From contig CM067549.1 in NCBI GenBank assembly GCA_034509755.1, positions 29,470,001 to 29,534,000 of the forward strand: DNA of 64,000 nt, read 5' to 3'. The notes below the pieces were generated by a model, which worked only from the letters and a program-made list of their open reading frames with translations, did not search any database and was not told where the DNA came from. Position 1 is the first letter of the stretch, and every line of letters starts with the position of its first letter. This document shows, one piece after another, positions 1 through 11,225 of the stretch. Made by a program: the position numbers and the translations under genes. Source of the DNA: Anisodus tanguticus. Lineage: Eukaryota; Streptophyta; Magnoliopsida; Solanales; Solanaceae.

Positions 1-409
1 CCCGAACCCACCTTTAGCCTTGAAAAATATCCTTCATTCTCCTCAATTAAAAATTTGGTGTCTGTTCGAAAATTTACAACTGATAACTGAGTTTCTATTG
101 ACTTTGACCCTTTTGGATTTTCTGTGAAGGATTTCTGGACGGGGATACCTCTAATGAGATGTAATAGTCAGGGCGAGCTCTATCCCATCACCACCACCAC
201 CACTAAACAAGCCACACCGTCAACGTTTGCCGCTTTAACACCTTTCTTATAACATGCACGTTTGGGTCATTAGGGAGCGTCAGTTTTTTCCTCCCTTAAA
301 AAACAATAAATTTATTGAGTGTAATAGTGCTCGTAGTATTAATGTTTGTCCTTCTTGTCCACTTGGAAAACATGTGAAATTGTCGTTTATTGCCTAAAAT
401 TCTAGTACT

Positions 410-862
410 TTGTTGCCATTTGATATTATTCATAGTAATCTTTGGACATCTCTCGTTTTGAGTTCTTTGGGCCACCGTTATTATGTGTTATTGTTGGATG
501 TTTATTCTAATTTTTTGTGGATATTTCCGTTATCTAAAAAGTCTCAAGATTATTTCACATTCCTATCATTTAGAGCATTCATTTGTACTCAATTTGAATG
601 GAAAATTAAGAACATTCAATGTGATAATGGAAGGGAATTTGATAAAGGGCCATTTAGAGAATTTTGTAAGGTTAATGGTATATCTTTTCGGTTTTCTTGT
701 CCACATACGTCATCACAAAATAGGAGAGCCAAGAGAAAAATATGCACCATTAATAATATTATTCGGACATTACTAGCCCATGCTTCATTACCACCTAATT
801 TTGGCATCATGCATTACAAATGGCTACTTACCTTCTTAACATACTCCCTAGCAAAGAATTAG
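410..862 (+). pseudogene. copia integrase core remnant
   Basis: This open stretch of 150 codons matches a retroviral-type integrase core. It reads YYVLLLDVYSNFLWIFPL at the first catalytic Asp and QCDNGREF at the second. HTSSQNRRAKRK stands where copia integrases have the (S/P)xxQNGxxERK stretch that carries the catalytic Glu, so the Gly is changed and the Glu appears to be lost. The frame stops at 860-862, while homologous reading continues downstream in shifted frames to about 1100. An intact integrase would insert the cDNA; this one cannot. Confidence 0.85.
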
Positions 863-1099
863 CATATCAATCTCCACTCAAAATTCTTTATCACAAAGAT
901 CTTTCGTATTCTCATCTTAGGGTGTTTGGGTGTTTATGATATCCTCTCTTCCCCTCCACTACAATAAACAAACTTCAAGTCCGCTCTACCGCTTGTGTGT
1001 TTTTGTGTTACCCATCTAATCATCGTAGTTATAAATGTTATGATTTATCCTCTAATAAAATCATAATTAGTCGCTATGTCATTTTTTATGAAACCCAAT

Positions 1100-1650
1100 T
1101 TCCATTTGCTAAGTTGCATAATTCCGTGTCCAATTTTAATAATTTTTTGGATGATGAGCTCTCACCATATGTGGTCCACCATTTGGTCCAGCCTATACCT
1201 CGGCTTTCGGACCAACAGACACCGACAAGCCCACTGCCTACTGGCCCAGACACCCCACCGTACTCAAAATCTGCCAGCAAGGTCACTGCCTGCTGGCCCA
1301 AATACTCCCCGTCCTTCAAATCTGCCAGGAGTCGCACTGCCTGCTGGCCCACTTCCCTCTGTCCATGAGTTTCTGCCAGCACGCCCACCGCGTGCGGCGG
1401 CCCATTTCTCGCCAACCCGCCACTTCTGCGAGCAGGTCCACTGCTTGTTGGCCCAACCCAGTTCAGCTGTCACCCAGCCCAGGTCCTCCCAACTCCTATC
1501 CAGCCCACTTCTATTCTGATACAAGGGCCCGTTACTCATAGCCAACGGAGTATTTTTAGATCAAAATGACATTTTAATGTCAACTCTAATGACACTAAAT
1601 CCCCCTACCACGTAACCCCGTATCTGCCCTTCATGATCCGAATTGAAAAA
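1100..1650 (+). other. copia linker between integrase and RT, with imperfect CTGCCTGCTGGCCCA repeats
   Basis: This is the non-conserved region between the two copia domains. It is proline, serine and threonine rich when translated. The phrase CTGCCTGCTGGCCCA and close variants recur several times between about 1225 and 1460, giving repeated ACWP or HCLLAQ peptides according to frame. Open frames here are by-products of the repeat, not separate genes. Confidence 0.6.
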
Positions 1651-2340
1651 TGACCATGAATGATGAATATAATGCTCTTATTGAAAATAAGATGTGGGAG
1701 TTGGTGCCCCGTCCTCCTGGTGTCAATGTGATTCGTTCTATGTGTATTTTTACTCATAAGGAAAAATCTGATAGTTGTTTTGATAGGCATAAGGCCCGTC
1801 TTGTAGGTGATGGCAAAACTCAATAGGTTGACGTGGATTGTGGAGAGACATTTAGTCCGGTGGTCAAACCGGCAACTATTCGCACTGTTCTCAGTCTAGC
1901 TCTCTCAAAACATGGCACATTCATCATCTGGATGTGAAAAATGCGATTTTACACGACGAAATCAAGAAAACTGTATATATGCATCGGCCCTTGGGTTTCA
2001 AGGACCCCGATCATCCTAACCATGTGTGTTTGCTGAAGAAGTCCTTAAATGGGCTCAAATAGGCTCCTCAGGCCTGATACAAAAGATTTGCAGATTATGT
2101 ATCTACTCTTGGGTTTTCTCACAATAGGTCTGATCATTCTCTGTTCATCTACCGTCATAGTACTTCTCTGGCATACATTCTGTTATATGTTGATGATATT
2201 ATATTGACTGCTTCCTCTGATAAACTGTGCAAGTCTATCGTATGTCCTCTCAGCTCCGAATTTGCTATGAATGACTTGGGGCCTTTGAGTTATTTTTTTC
2301 GGTATAGTTGTAACTCGTCATGCATGTGATCTATTTCTAA
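1651..2340 (+). pseudogene. copia reverse transcriptase remnant
   Basis: Read across several frames, this shows the copia RT hallmarks: a CGETFSPVVKPATIR-like block near 1842, a LDVKNAILH block near 1929, an MHRPLGF block near 1980 and the catalytic LYVDDIIL near 2182-2205. There are in-frame stops, for example within the GLKxAPQA block near 2058-2075, and a frameshift after 2290. The YVDD motif itself survives, but the domain is not continuous. Confidence 0.85.
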
Positions 2341-2381
2341 CCTAGAGGAAGTATGCAACATAGATTATTGAACGGGCTGGC

Positions 2382-3142
2382 ATGTCATCCTGTAAGTCAT
2401 CTCTTACTCCAGTTGACACTAAACCGAAGTTGAGTGCTACTTCTAGCACACCTTACAAGGATCCCTCCCACTATCGTAGTCTTGCGGGGGCTCTTCAATA
2501 TCTCATATTTATGAGGCTCGATATTACTTATGCGGTGCAGCATGTGTGTTTATTTATGGATGATCTGAGGGAAGAACACATGCACGCACGCTCTCAAACG
2601 CATTGTGCATTACATTCAATTTGATTATGGTTTACACTTATATCCATCATCGGTATCTACTCCCATGTCTTATACAGATGCTGATTGGGGTGGATATCCA
2701 GATACCAGGCGTTCGACATCTGGTTATTGTATGTTTCTTGGTGATAACTTGGTCGGCTAAAGGCCATGCTACTTTGTCGCGCTCTAGCGCGGAGGTCGAA
2801 TATCGAGGGGTAGCCAATGCGGTGTCTGATTCCTGTTGGTTGCGTAACCTCCTCTTAGAGCTTCATTTTCCTATTCGAAAAGATACATTGGTCTACTGCG
2901 ATAATGTTAGTGCGATATATCTCTCGAAAAATCATGTCCAACATCAGCGCATTAAACATATCGAGATGGATATTCACCCTGTTCGCGAAAAGGTAGCTCG
3001 TGGACATGTACGTGTCTTGCATGTCCCCTCACGTTATCAAATTTCTGACATATTTACTAAGTGCCTTCCCTTAGTTCTGTTTGAAGATTTTAGGGACAGT
3101 CTCAGCGTACGACGACCGCCCGCTACGACTGTGGGGGTGTGA
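2382..3142 (+). pseudogene. copia RNase H and C-terminal remnant
   Basis: Two overlapping open frames (2382-2624 and 2603-3142) together cover the copia RNase H. Visible blocks are DPSHYRSLAGALQYL, DITYAVQHV, a YTDADWGG block near 2668, then ATLSRSSAEVEYRGVANA, VYCDNVSAIYLS and HIEMDIHPVREKV. A frame change lies near 2600. The frame ends directly before the polypurine tract GTGGGGGTG at about 3131. Confidence 0.88.
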
Positions 3143-3329
3143 TAGAATATATGTAAATATATTCTTTTGATATAATTAATGATTTTGTATATCTGGAATT
3201 GTTATAGCAATATTTTATATTAGTTAGATGAATATTTAATTTCTGTAATTATAATATAAAATTACTATTGTATATCATGTATATAAATTATTTACATTAA
3301 TAAAATAATCAAGAGATTATTCTCCTTCA
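3140..3329 (+). repeat. copia 3' LTR (about 190 bp)
   Basis: The LTR begins TGATAGAATATATG right after the polypurine tract and ends ..TCTCCTTCA, so it has TG..CA ends. It is very AT-rich, as short copia LTRs often are. No TSD can be checked because the 5' LTR is outside the window. Confidence 0.65.
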
Positions 3330-3672
3330 TTTTTATGTTGCTGAGCAAATCTACGTTAGGCTTTAAAGTTAGTGAGAAGATGTTCATACAGACAACCAAT
3401 TAACATCATCAAAAGCGATTCAATTTCATCATCAACTTTGCAATGAAATATTCAAATAGGCAATGCAGGAAGCGAGCCAATTTGCTACATAGAAATGAGG
3501 GTGCACATGGATAACTTTTGCATAGAAGAATTTTATTTCATTTGAAGCATAAATATTGATGATTAAACGTGCTGACACACACACGTCAGCAAACGTTTGA
3601 CAACAATGACTCATACCAATACTCCTAATGCATTTAGGTCCCACAAAAATGATTAATACAATTAGAAACTCT

Positions 3673-3924
3673 TTGTGAAGGGGAAAGTTCCGAAGGCGAA
3701 AACCCCCACCTGTACCAGAGGCACCTTGGCCAGGTGGAATGTAAATCGAGAGATATGCGCAAGTGGCAGCCCTGCAAGGGAGAGGACCAACGGGACACGA
3801 ACCCAGCAACAACCCTTGCAATATTTCAGCAAAGACTATCACCAGAAGAATTCAAACTCGTGACGTCGGAGTGATTGTACCCCAATTACCTTGCCACTTA
3901 CCAACTCTCATGTGCCCTTGGGGC
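3673..3924 (-). mobile_element. tRNA-derived SINE, about 250 bp
   Basis: Reading on the minus strand from 3924, a tRNA-like head contains an A-box-like stretch (GTGGCAAGGTAATTGG) and a B-box-like GAGTTTGAATTC. A CT-rich body follows and ends near 3673. It is flanked by an 18-bp direct repeat, AATACAATTAGAAACTCT at 3655-3672 and the same with one mismatch at 3925-3942. That is the expected TSD of a SINE inserted by LINE machinery. The subfamily is not assigned. Confidence 0.75.
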
Positions 3925-3942
3925 AATACAATTATAAACTCT

Positions 3943-5631
3943 CATTCACTTAGCCAAAAGATCCCAGCAAAAGCTCCTTCGCTGTACTTTTATTGCATCA
4001 AATGGAAATGGGCAACAAAATCACTTAAGTAAGCAGCAAAATAAAAAAATCCCTTTCCCAAGAATAAACCTTGAGACCAATTTTCCTCTTTTCAAGTCTT
4101 ACTTTAGTTAATGAGACAATTCACTATGATAAATTCCCCAGCACTGACAGTACCAGTTGTTCCCGCTGGACAATCTAACACAGAGAGCTTCTCAATTTTA
4201 ATATAAAATATCTTTTTTCTTGTAGTTAAATTCTCTAATTCACCGGAGAATATTTTGCAAGGGATTATTATTTTCATTCAAAAGGTAGTCCTACAAGATT
4301 ATAGGGGTTAGGTGAAATATATTCTTTTAATTTATTCATTATGAAGATGTTACAAACTAGACGTTAATTGAACAACTGAAGTATGTCTAAAAACTACATA
4401 AGCTTTGAGACAGTCCATAGGCAAAGAAAGAAACTCATTATCCACTTTCAGTTATTTACTATGCTCTAGTGCTAAAATGTGAATGGTTAAGTGAGAGAAT
4501 TGCATATTTGCATGTAAAGATATATATTAATTGATTTAATGTAAATATCGAATTTCTCTGGGGGAGATGCAAACGCTAGACTGGACCTAGCAGGCTACTT
4601 TAATGTGCCGTTTTCCACTGTTTTACTTTTTCGTAGTTTACGTTTCATGTTTTCATTTGTTTCTTTCTAGATTATAGTTATACTATGATCTAATATCCAC
4701 TATTAAACTTGGTGCCAGCATCTCATACCGTCTGCAAATTGGACAACGTTACAAAATGATCAAGGAAATGTTGTTCCATTGACCATAGCTGTCTTGCTTG
4801 CTACTCCCACCGAAACAAAGCCTCATATTTGTTAGGTGTTAATGGTGATTTAAGAGTAAAAAAGCCAAAAGTTGCTTTTACGGTATGTGAGCTTAGCAAG
4901 CATGGCTGCTCATATATCAAGAGAAAAAGAATCACAGATTAATGGTCAGTTTAAAAAAAGAATGACTAAGCATCAGTAGCTAATTCCACAACTCAAACTC
5001 GTATTCTATAGATCACACGAAAATAATTGTACCATTGCTCCAAAGCTTGTCTGGGCCAGATTATAGAAGAATGAAAATAATGAACTCATACAGCAGGTCC
5101 AACTAATTTGGTATTGAGACATTGCTTCAATTGATTTTGATAGTGTTTCTAAGGGCAAAGGAGGAGAGCACGTTTTGGTATGTCTGTCATCACTCATCTC
5201 TCATCCAGTCTGCTACTGCTACAGACGTTCAACCATCTTCATATTATAAAACATAAAGAAATTTCCATTACAAAAGTACACAAGTGAATAGCGTCATGAT
5301 ACAAACTTCTTTGCATACAGCTTCATGCTTGAGCCTGTAGCTTCTTTCAAAATCAGAATGATCCAAACAACCAAGCCTTACTTTTATTCCAATCACATCG
5401 TTCTTTTTAGTTTTTCATTCTGTTCTTTTTTTAGTTGGGTGGAGTGGGGGTTGAATACGGACTGCCTTCAGTTCTTTTACAATGTCCCCAAATCAGTAGT
5501 GGCTCAATTTACAACTGTACAACATATTGGCAGCAACTCAAAAGTAAGGACGGACTCCTATTGGAGACCTGAATTCTTGACAAAAACTGGAAAGCAGGGA
5601 TTTTTAAGACAATTCCCACTTCCAACTGCAA
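3943..5631. other. intergenic and 3' flank of the thioredoxin gene, no gene seen
   Basis: This AT-rich sequence has only short, unconvincing open frames. For the thioredoxin gene on the minus strand, TTTATT near 5384-5389 would read AATAAA and could serve as its poly(A) signal, about 245 bp past the stop codon. Confidence 0.5.
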
Positions 5632-8600
5632 TTACTGCGGCTGTGTCTCACATGCTACCTGTGTGTCTGCAATTGCAATTATCTTCTTCTGCAGCTCTGG
5701 TTTATTGGCCCCTACCAGTTTGTCAAGCTGCTCGCCTTCCTTGAGGAAAAAGAAGGTTGGAGTTGCTTTGATATCCCAGGATGAACTAAATTCCTGAACC
5801 AAATAAAAAAAAACGATGAGCCTGAGCTGCCAAAACTATCATATTAGCGTACGAATACAATCCAACAAAACATCAAACAAACACTCTTATCATATGAATG
5901 TTTGTATCGTATAACACATTCAAGTCTTGTTCATTTATCTCCCAGACACTGGGACTGCAGGAATATTACTTAAAATAGCCAGAGTTTTAATTGAGTAGAA
6001 ATGAATACAGTAAGACCTAAAGAGTTAGAAGTTAGGAGGCAGAAGGGAATAGGATTAAACACTGAAATTTCTGAAATTAAATTTTTGCTACTTACCGTAA
6101 GCTCATCAACATCGACTGTTAGAAACATCAGCGAAAGATATTTCTCAGACAGCTCACAGTAGAATGGAGCAATCATTCTACATGGACCACACCATGAAGC
6201 ACTGAAATTTGCAATAACCTGCCAACATTTCACTTGCGTAAGAAAGGGTCCAAAATGCCAAACCAGCAAGAATGTAAATTTTAAGCAAGCTAAAGACAAA
6301 GAATCCATATGTGGAAACCGTTGCACCCTTCTGTTCGTATCCCTCTCCCTTCACATGTGTGCACAGTGTGGTGAGAAGAAAATCTTAAGCTGGAACATTA
6401 GAGTTAGAAGTGCCTTGAGTATTGTTTTTAATAAGAAGTGTCTTGAATTTTAAAGCAGATGGGCCTTCTTGAGGATTAAGACAAGGTCCATTCAAGTTTT
6501 GGTAAGTTCTCAGTGAAAATGCTAGGGATCACTGTGGATCTGCATCAGGTCAAGTATATGGTAAATATGAAAGTACTCTCCTTCTGGAGAAATTTACATT
6601 CAAAAGTTTTGGAAGCATCACCATGTTATTGCATTACTCAATGAGAACCAACATAGTCCTGGGAAGAAAACAAACTATATTAATTGGGACCTGTAGAGAT
6701 CTAAAGGGGAAATCCCCGCATCATGATTTCAGATTCCCAAGTTGAAATGGCTCACCTCCTCTTTCATTATTTACGTAACAATATGTATACTGTAGAGAAG
6801 AAAGGACTCAAACATCAAACATTCCTATGAAGCGCCATAGATTTCAAAAAGTATTTAGCTAGAAAGTAACTAAGATTCTTTTTGAAAAAAAAAAGCTCTT
6901 GAATGCGAGAAAAATACGATTAGAAAATATTCCAGGATCTTGTTAGAATGTTGGATCCGTGTTTTCCTTTTGCCAGATGTAAATATTGTAAAATAAATGC
7001 AAAACAGACCCAAATTTTCACTCACAAAGCCATTCAAGAAACACCCATCTAGAGAACAGACACAAAAAAAGAGGCGTAATAAAGTACAAAGCAAACTGTG
7101 TGCTCATTAAATGGGAGGCCTAATACCCGTTTGTAACAGTGCTGAAAGCAAGATCCTCATGGTAGTTATTCATTTCCTTCCAGAAAGCAAAAAACGATAA
7201 CACATCCTCAAGTCACTTTACAGGTCATTCCCTTAAAATTTCGATTTAGCTTAGCATAGACAATTTCCCCGTAGCATGAAAAGAAATTTATGGGAAAAGA
7301 CCTAAGTTGCTCAGACTGGGGTTCGGATCTAGAAGTCGGATCCTTCATGATCTAAATTTTAAGATTCAGGGGTACAAATCAAGGTACGGATACGGGTGTG
7401 GGGATTCGGCTAAAAGTAATTCAGATATCTACAAATAGAGTTATATGTCGAAACGAGACATTATACAAGGTATTCCAAGGAGAAAATATTGATCAAGAGG
7501 AGAATCTCAGAAGAAGATCAAAGGAAAAGGACTTCAATAGAGATTTATATACAAGCTATTCCATTTTCTTCAATTTCAACTTAGCTTTTGTTTTTATTAC
7601 AGAAATCATTATATTTGTCTCGAATTTCTCCGCTGATTTTGGTCAAAGTACCCAAAATTGGTTAACCAAATCCGGTACGGATCTCACACCCACACCTACG
7701 TCATGTCGCCACGGGTGCGGCACTGAAAGTGAAGAGTCCGAGCAACTTAGGAAAAGACAAGTCCCACAGAGAATTTTTAACAGTGATTCAGTCCAAGGAA
7801 TATATATAGACAAAAGACACATGTATCTTCACAAGCAATAATTGAGGCATGTTGCTGTGGAGAAAGATTGAGAAGTTCTCTCCAATGTATATATAATGAA
7901 AGTTTCCCCATCCTTGTAGACTAGGTAATCACAAGTTTGGTCCAAGATGACTGTAAATGGAATCAACTCCAAGACAGAATTTTTCCGTAATTGCTATCCT
8001 CAGTCAAAGCACCAAGTTTTACATATCAAGCTGATGATTCATTCAAGATTGATGTCAATCTACCAAACCAAACTTCAACATAATCTTAGCAATTGATAGG
8101 TTATCGAGTCAAATCATGTGGACTGAGAAATTAATTAGTTAGAAACATAGCTAATAGCCTAATACTGTTGAATTGTCAACTCCATTAAACTTAGATTCAG
8201 CAAATAAACAAGTGAAGCCTTTCAAATAGAATTTAGCTTGAACAATTCTCGAATATACTAGCACATCTGAATTCCCCAACCTCCCAACACCCCCCCCACC
8301 CCCCCCTCCCCAATTTCTTTCACCATCAAAAGAAAAAAGCCAGGACTAAGAGGGAATTGCTAGTAAGGTATTGGTTGGTATCTTGTCAATGGTAGAAGCT
8401 CTTTGGTGAGTCGAAGAGAGGATTTAGAGCAAGGGAGAGTAAGATCTTTATCTCTTCTCTAGTCCCAACATACAAATTTATGAAAAGAGCGCAAAGTTGA
8501 AAGTTTCACAATGTCTGGCCCCAAACGGTAGGGCCACAAATCTGATTGCTGATATCAGTTTTTAGTGGCTAAATGTACATTTTGCATAGTGCACTTAGTA

Positions 8601-8944
8601 TATGCTTGTATTCCTCAATCAAGTACCAAATGCTTCATTCTATCATCAATGCAAACACACATTTTGCCAATAGATGTCTACATAAAAATTTAAGTTTCTT
8701 TCAACTTTTGGAATGAAAATTTCTTATATGACATTCACAGAGACACATGTATAACATGGCAGAGAGAGAGAGAAGTAATGATCCTCACAATTTTGCCCTC
8801 TTTATTTGCTTCTGCCAACTTCTGATCCCAGCTTTCTTTTGTAGTAATTAGGCACACATTTCCACCAGCAAACTCGACATTATGGGCAGAATCATCACCA
8901 CCACTTGCGGAACGTGACTTGATACAGGAGAAAAGGCTACGTAC
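5632..8944 (-). CDS. thioredoxin h-type (TrxH9-like), exon 1 not found
   Basis: The product is a cytosolic or membrane-associated thioredoxin that reduces protein disulfides. The three exons on the minus strand are 8944-8789 (52 codons), 6218-6096 (41 codons) and 5793-5632 (53 codons plus TAA). All have AG/GT borders in phase 0. The first contains the VEFAGGNVCLITTKESWDQK block typical of plant h9-type thioredoxins. The second carries FSASWCGPCRMIAPFY, with both redox cysteines of WCGPC, and then FLTVDVDEL. The third has the cis-Pro segment KATPTFFFLKEG and LVGANKPELQKK. The start exon, expected to be a short MG.. segment ending in phase 0, was not located; it may lie upstream of 8945 beyond a long intron. 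VRSLFSC at the start of the 52-codon exon supplies a Cys that could be acylated. No stop or frameshift was seen, so the gene looks functional. Confidence 0.88.
7302..7750. mobile_element. MITE with 16-bp terminal inverted repeats, hAT-like, in a thioredoxin intron
   Basis: The ends are CTAAGTTGCTCAGACT and AGTCCGAGCAACTTAG, inverted copies with one mismatch. GAAAAGAC flanks the element directly on both sides (7294-7301 and 7751-7758), giving an 8-bp TSD as for hAT transposons. Inner sequence near both ends (GGTACGGAT, GGGTGTGGG / CACACCCAC) is also partly complementary. No transposase is encoded; the open frame at 7398-7841 runs out of the element and is chance. Confidence 0.8.
8288..8312 (+). 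repeat. C-rich low-complexity tract
   Basis: Runs of C interrupted by single A or T lie inside the large thioredoxin intron. This is simple sequence. Confidence 0.9.
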
Positions 8945-9278
8945 CTGGAAAAAGAATGTACCACTATAGCATAAAAACTCTTTCATACTAATGCGCTTCC
9001 TCTCAACATGGGTAGACATGGAATCCAACTCATTGATCAAAAAAGAAATAGTGTTATATAGATAAACATATTGATCAATCTGCAAATAAGACTTTCTAAA
9101 CTGTGATCAAGGTTCAACTCTTCTTTTCTTTTTGTGTATTAAATGTTGGTGGGATTTGTTGTTTCAGACCAAAAGGTGTATGCTTTCTGCTTCCCATCAA
9201 TCTAATTTGCTTAGTTGTTATGGGTACTAGATATTTGAGTTATTAGATTTCCAAGAAACATCCTGGGTAGTAGACCCC

Positions 9279-9463
9279 AGGGCTTTGGTCTAGTGATATG
9301 AGCTAATCATGTGATGTGTGAGTTAGGCGCACATCACGGATTTGAACCTTACTGCAAAACAATCCTAGTCTTTAAGTGGACAAGTGTAGAAGGGCGCACC
9401 CAATATCCACTGAGTTACTGTGTGTCATTCTTTCCTCAGGCATTTCTCCATCATTAAAAGAAG
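9279..9463 (+). mobile_element. TS-type tRNA-derived SINE
   Basis: The head GGCTTTGGTCTAGTGATATG holds the A box (TCTAGTGATATGAGC near 9289) and GGATTTGAACC near 9338-9348 is the B box, at normal spacing. The body with AAGTGGACAAGTGTAGAAGG and ATCCACTGAGTT matches the known Solanaceae TS-like SINE layout. The 3' end, near an AAAAGAAGG at about 9457, is approximate and no clear TSD was found. Confidence 0.7.
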
Positions 9464-10134
9464 GGTTGCCAAGACACGTCTTTTCTCATTATATGCAGCT
9501 ATATAGTCTTACAAATTTTTCTTTTCATCAAAGGGTGATCAGACTCATTATGCAACTCTGTTTCTGAATGTTCCAATTAACAAAGCACAATAAAAAGCAA
9601 TTTTGAAGTTTCAAAGAACTATTGACTGAAAAGTTTGGAGAAAGACGCTGTGAGATGCTAAATTAAAAGGAAAAAAAAATGATAGTCCAATTACTAGAAA
9701 AAGTCATATAAGAAGATCAGCACTCTCGAAACAAAATCAAGAAGCGTATGATGACAAATATTGGAGTCCTTCAGCATATTGCTTTATTAAAATCTGAAGT
9801 TGACTGGTACTACAATAGGAAAAATGCACCAATTTTGGATGTCTTAAGAAGAAATGAAATAAGCTTAAATAATTACTCACCTTTCTCAAATGTCACTAGG
9901 AATAAATCTGTTTTTCTTTAATTGTTAACTAGGAAAAAATTTGTTGAGCACCTAACACAAAAAGAGAAACCAACACTATCCATCGAAATGACAAAAGTTA
10001 ACTGCTATATTAGGATTTCTTTTACAGTTAGAGCACTCGGGAGAGTAATAATGTTCCTTATGTATCCAGATGCTGAGAGACAAGAAATGAATTCCTTTAT
10101 AATGTAGATTACTAAAAATCACAATCAACACCAA
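9464..10134. other. no gene recognised
   Basis: This is AT-rich sequence with short random frames. Part of it may be the promoter or the long first intron of the thioredoxin gene, but nothing decides this. Confidence 0.4.
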
Positions 10135-10690
10135 TCTAGCAAGCTCATAAGACGTCGCGCAACTTAAGACTGGGCATACAATATTCTTTTTGATTAGTAG
10201 ACCAGGCATACAACATAAAGCAGGTACGTCGCATTATAATTCTTTGGTTGGTTTGATCTTTGCTTTGTTTACTCTGTTTTCATGTTAGCTCTGGTGTTTA
10301 TTTGTGAACTTTCTAATTCTATCTTATCCTGGTTGAGAGCCATTTTCTTAGGTAATAAGACTGCAGAAAAGAGTTGTGACTGCTAGCATAGTAGAACATT
10401 GGACTAAAACATGAATTTTAATTCACCAGCTAAACTTAGGGTCTTGTTCCCTCTTCAGCAAATACAATCAATAACAATTACTACACCCTCAGTCTCATAC
10501 AAGTTGGGGTCGACTATAATCCTCAATAACCATGTTCCCTACTTTAATAAATACCATCTGAATTTTGCCTGAAGATTCCAGACCATTCCCAGTCTTTCAG
10601 TTGGGTTGGGAAGGATACATCAATAATCAAATTAACCAATGCAAAACAACTGAAAGACCATTCCTAGTCTTTCAGTTGACTCTGTCCTCT
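10135..10690. repeat. direct repeat, copy 1 (partner 14935-15530)
   Basis: Runs such as ATAATTCTTTGGTTGG, TTGATCTTTGCTTTGTTT and CCTAGTCTTTCAGTTG recur in the same order and strand about 4.8 kb downstream. The copy contains GGGGTCGACTATAATCCTCAATAACCATGTT preceded by CAATAACAATTACTACACC (reading about 10470-10545), which resembles a reversed RTE-type tail found in many Solanaceae loci. It also holds an internal doublet: a CCATTCC-AGTCTTTCAGTTG phrase near 10580 and again near 10658. Confidence 0.7.
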
Positions 10691-11069
10691 AAGAACAACA
10701 AGTATTTGAAGGGTGCTAAGCATATGGAATTGAATATTTTATCGTTGAAAACATCAACATTTATTGAACATTTTGAAAAAATGGACATTATTGATTGCAA
10801 TGAATAACCTTATTGAAATTGAAAGATTTTATTATGTTTGAGCAATTGACACTTTGAGCTACTTATGTATATATTTCTGTTGTTACCTGTGGCTGTCGAG
10901 AATGGCAATGACATGTTCTGGCTTAGATAAAGATATTTTAAGCATTATTGTTGGATCAAACCTGTATTCCCCCTTATAGATTGTGTTTGAGTAATTGACT
11001 AATATTGTAGACATGGAAGGGACTATGTTGACGGCCATGACTCATACTTGTTCATAAACTTAATCACAA

Positions 11070-11225
11070 CAACTAATGTAGCAAGTGTAAAGAAGTAGCC
11101 CTGCTTGTGCACATAATGTATTTATTAAACCATTAAGTGAATGATGTCACGTGAGCCAAGTGGGAGAATGTAAGATATATGCCCCACGTGACTTATCTTT
11201 TTACACATTAAAGTTGGGTTTAATA
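11070..11225. repeat. outer left arm of an inverted-repeat complex
   Basis: On the reverse strand this segment reads TTATTAAACCCAACTTTAAT, then CACGTGGGGCATATATCTTACATTCTCC, then CATTCACTTAATGG. The same order occurs on the plus strand at about 14830-14920 and, in its inner part, at about 14005-14043. The RTE LINE begins immediately to its right, and the arm continues past the LINE at 13655. The LINE therefore appears to have inserted into this arm. Confidence 0.65.

Larger units (their letters stand above)
1..3329 (+). mobile_element. Ty1/copia retrotransposon, decayed 3' part
   Basis: Domains in order are GAG-pre-integrase (HARLGH near 249-266, then a CPSCPLGK-like segment), integrase, a proline-rich linker, reverse transcriptase, RNase H, a G-rich polypurine tract and a short 3' LTR. 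This integrase-before-RT order defines copia. The 5' LTR, gag and protease lie left of the window. Many stops and frameshifts show that it is dead. Domains are listed separately below. Confidence 0.9.

Noticed and set aside
7398..7841. 147-codon frame as a possible small gene
   Set aside because: It crosses the right end of the MITE and its TSD, so it cannot be an ancestral gene.
9279..9350. A functional tRNA gene
   Set aside because: A and B boxes are present but no cloverleaf with an anticodon arm can be formed; it is a SINE head.
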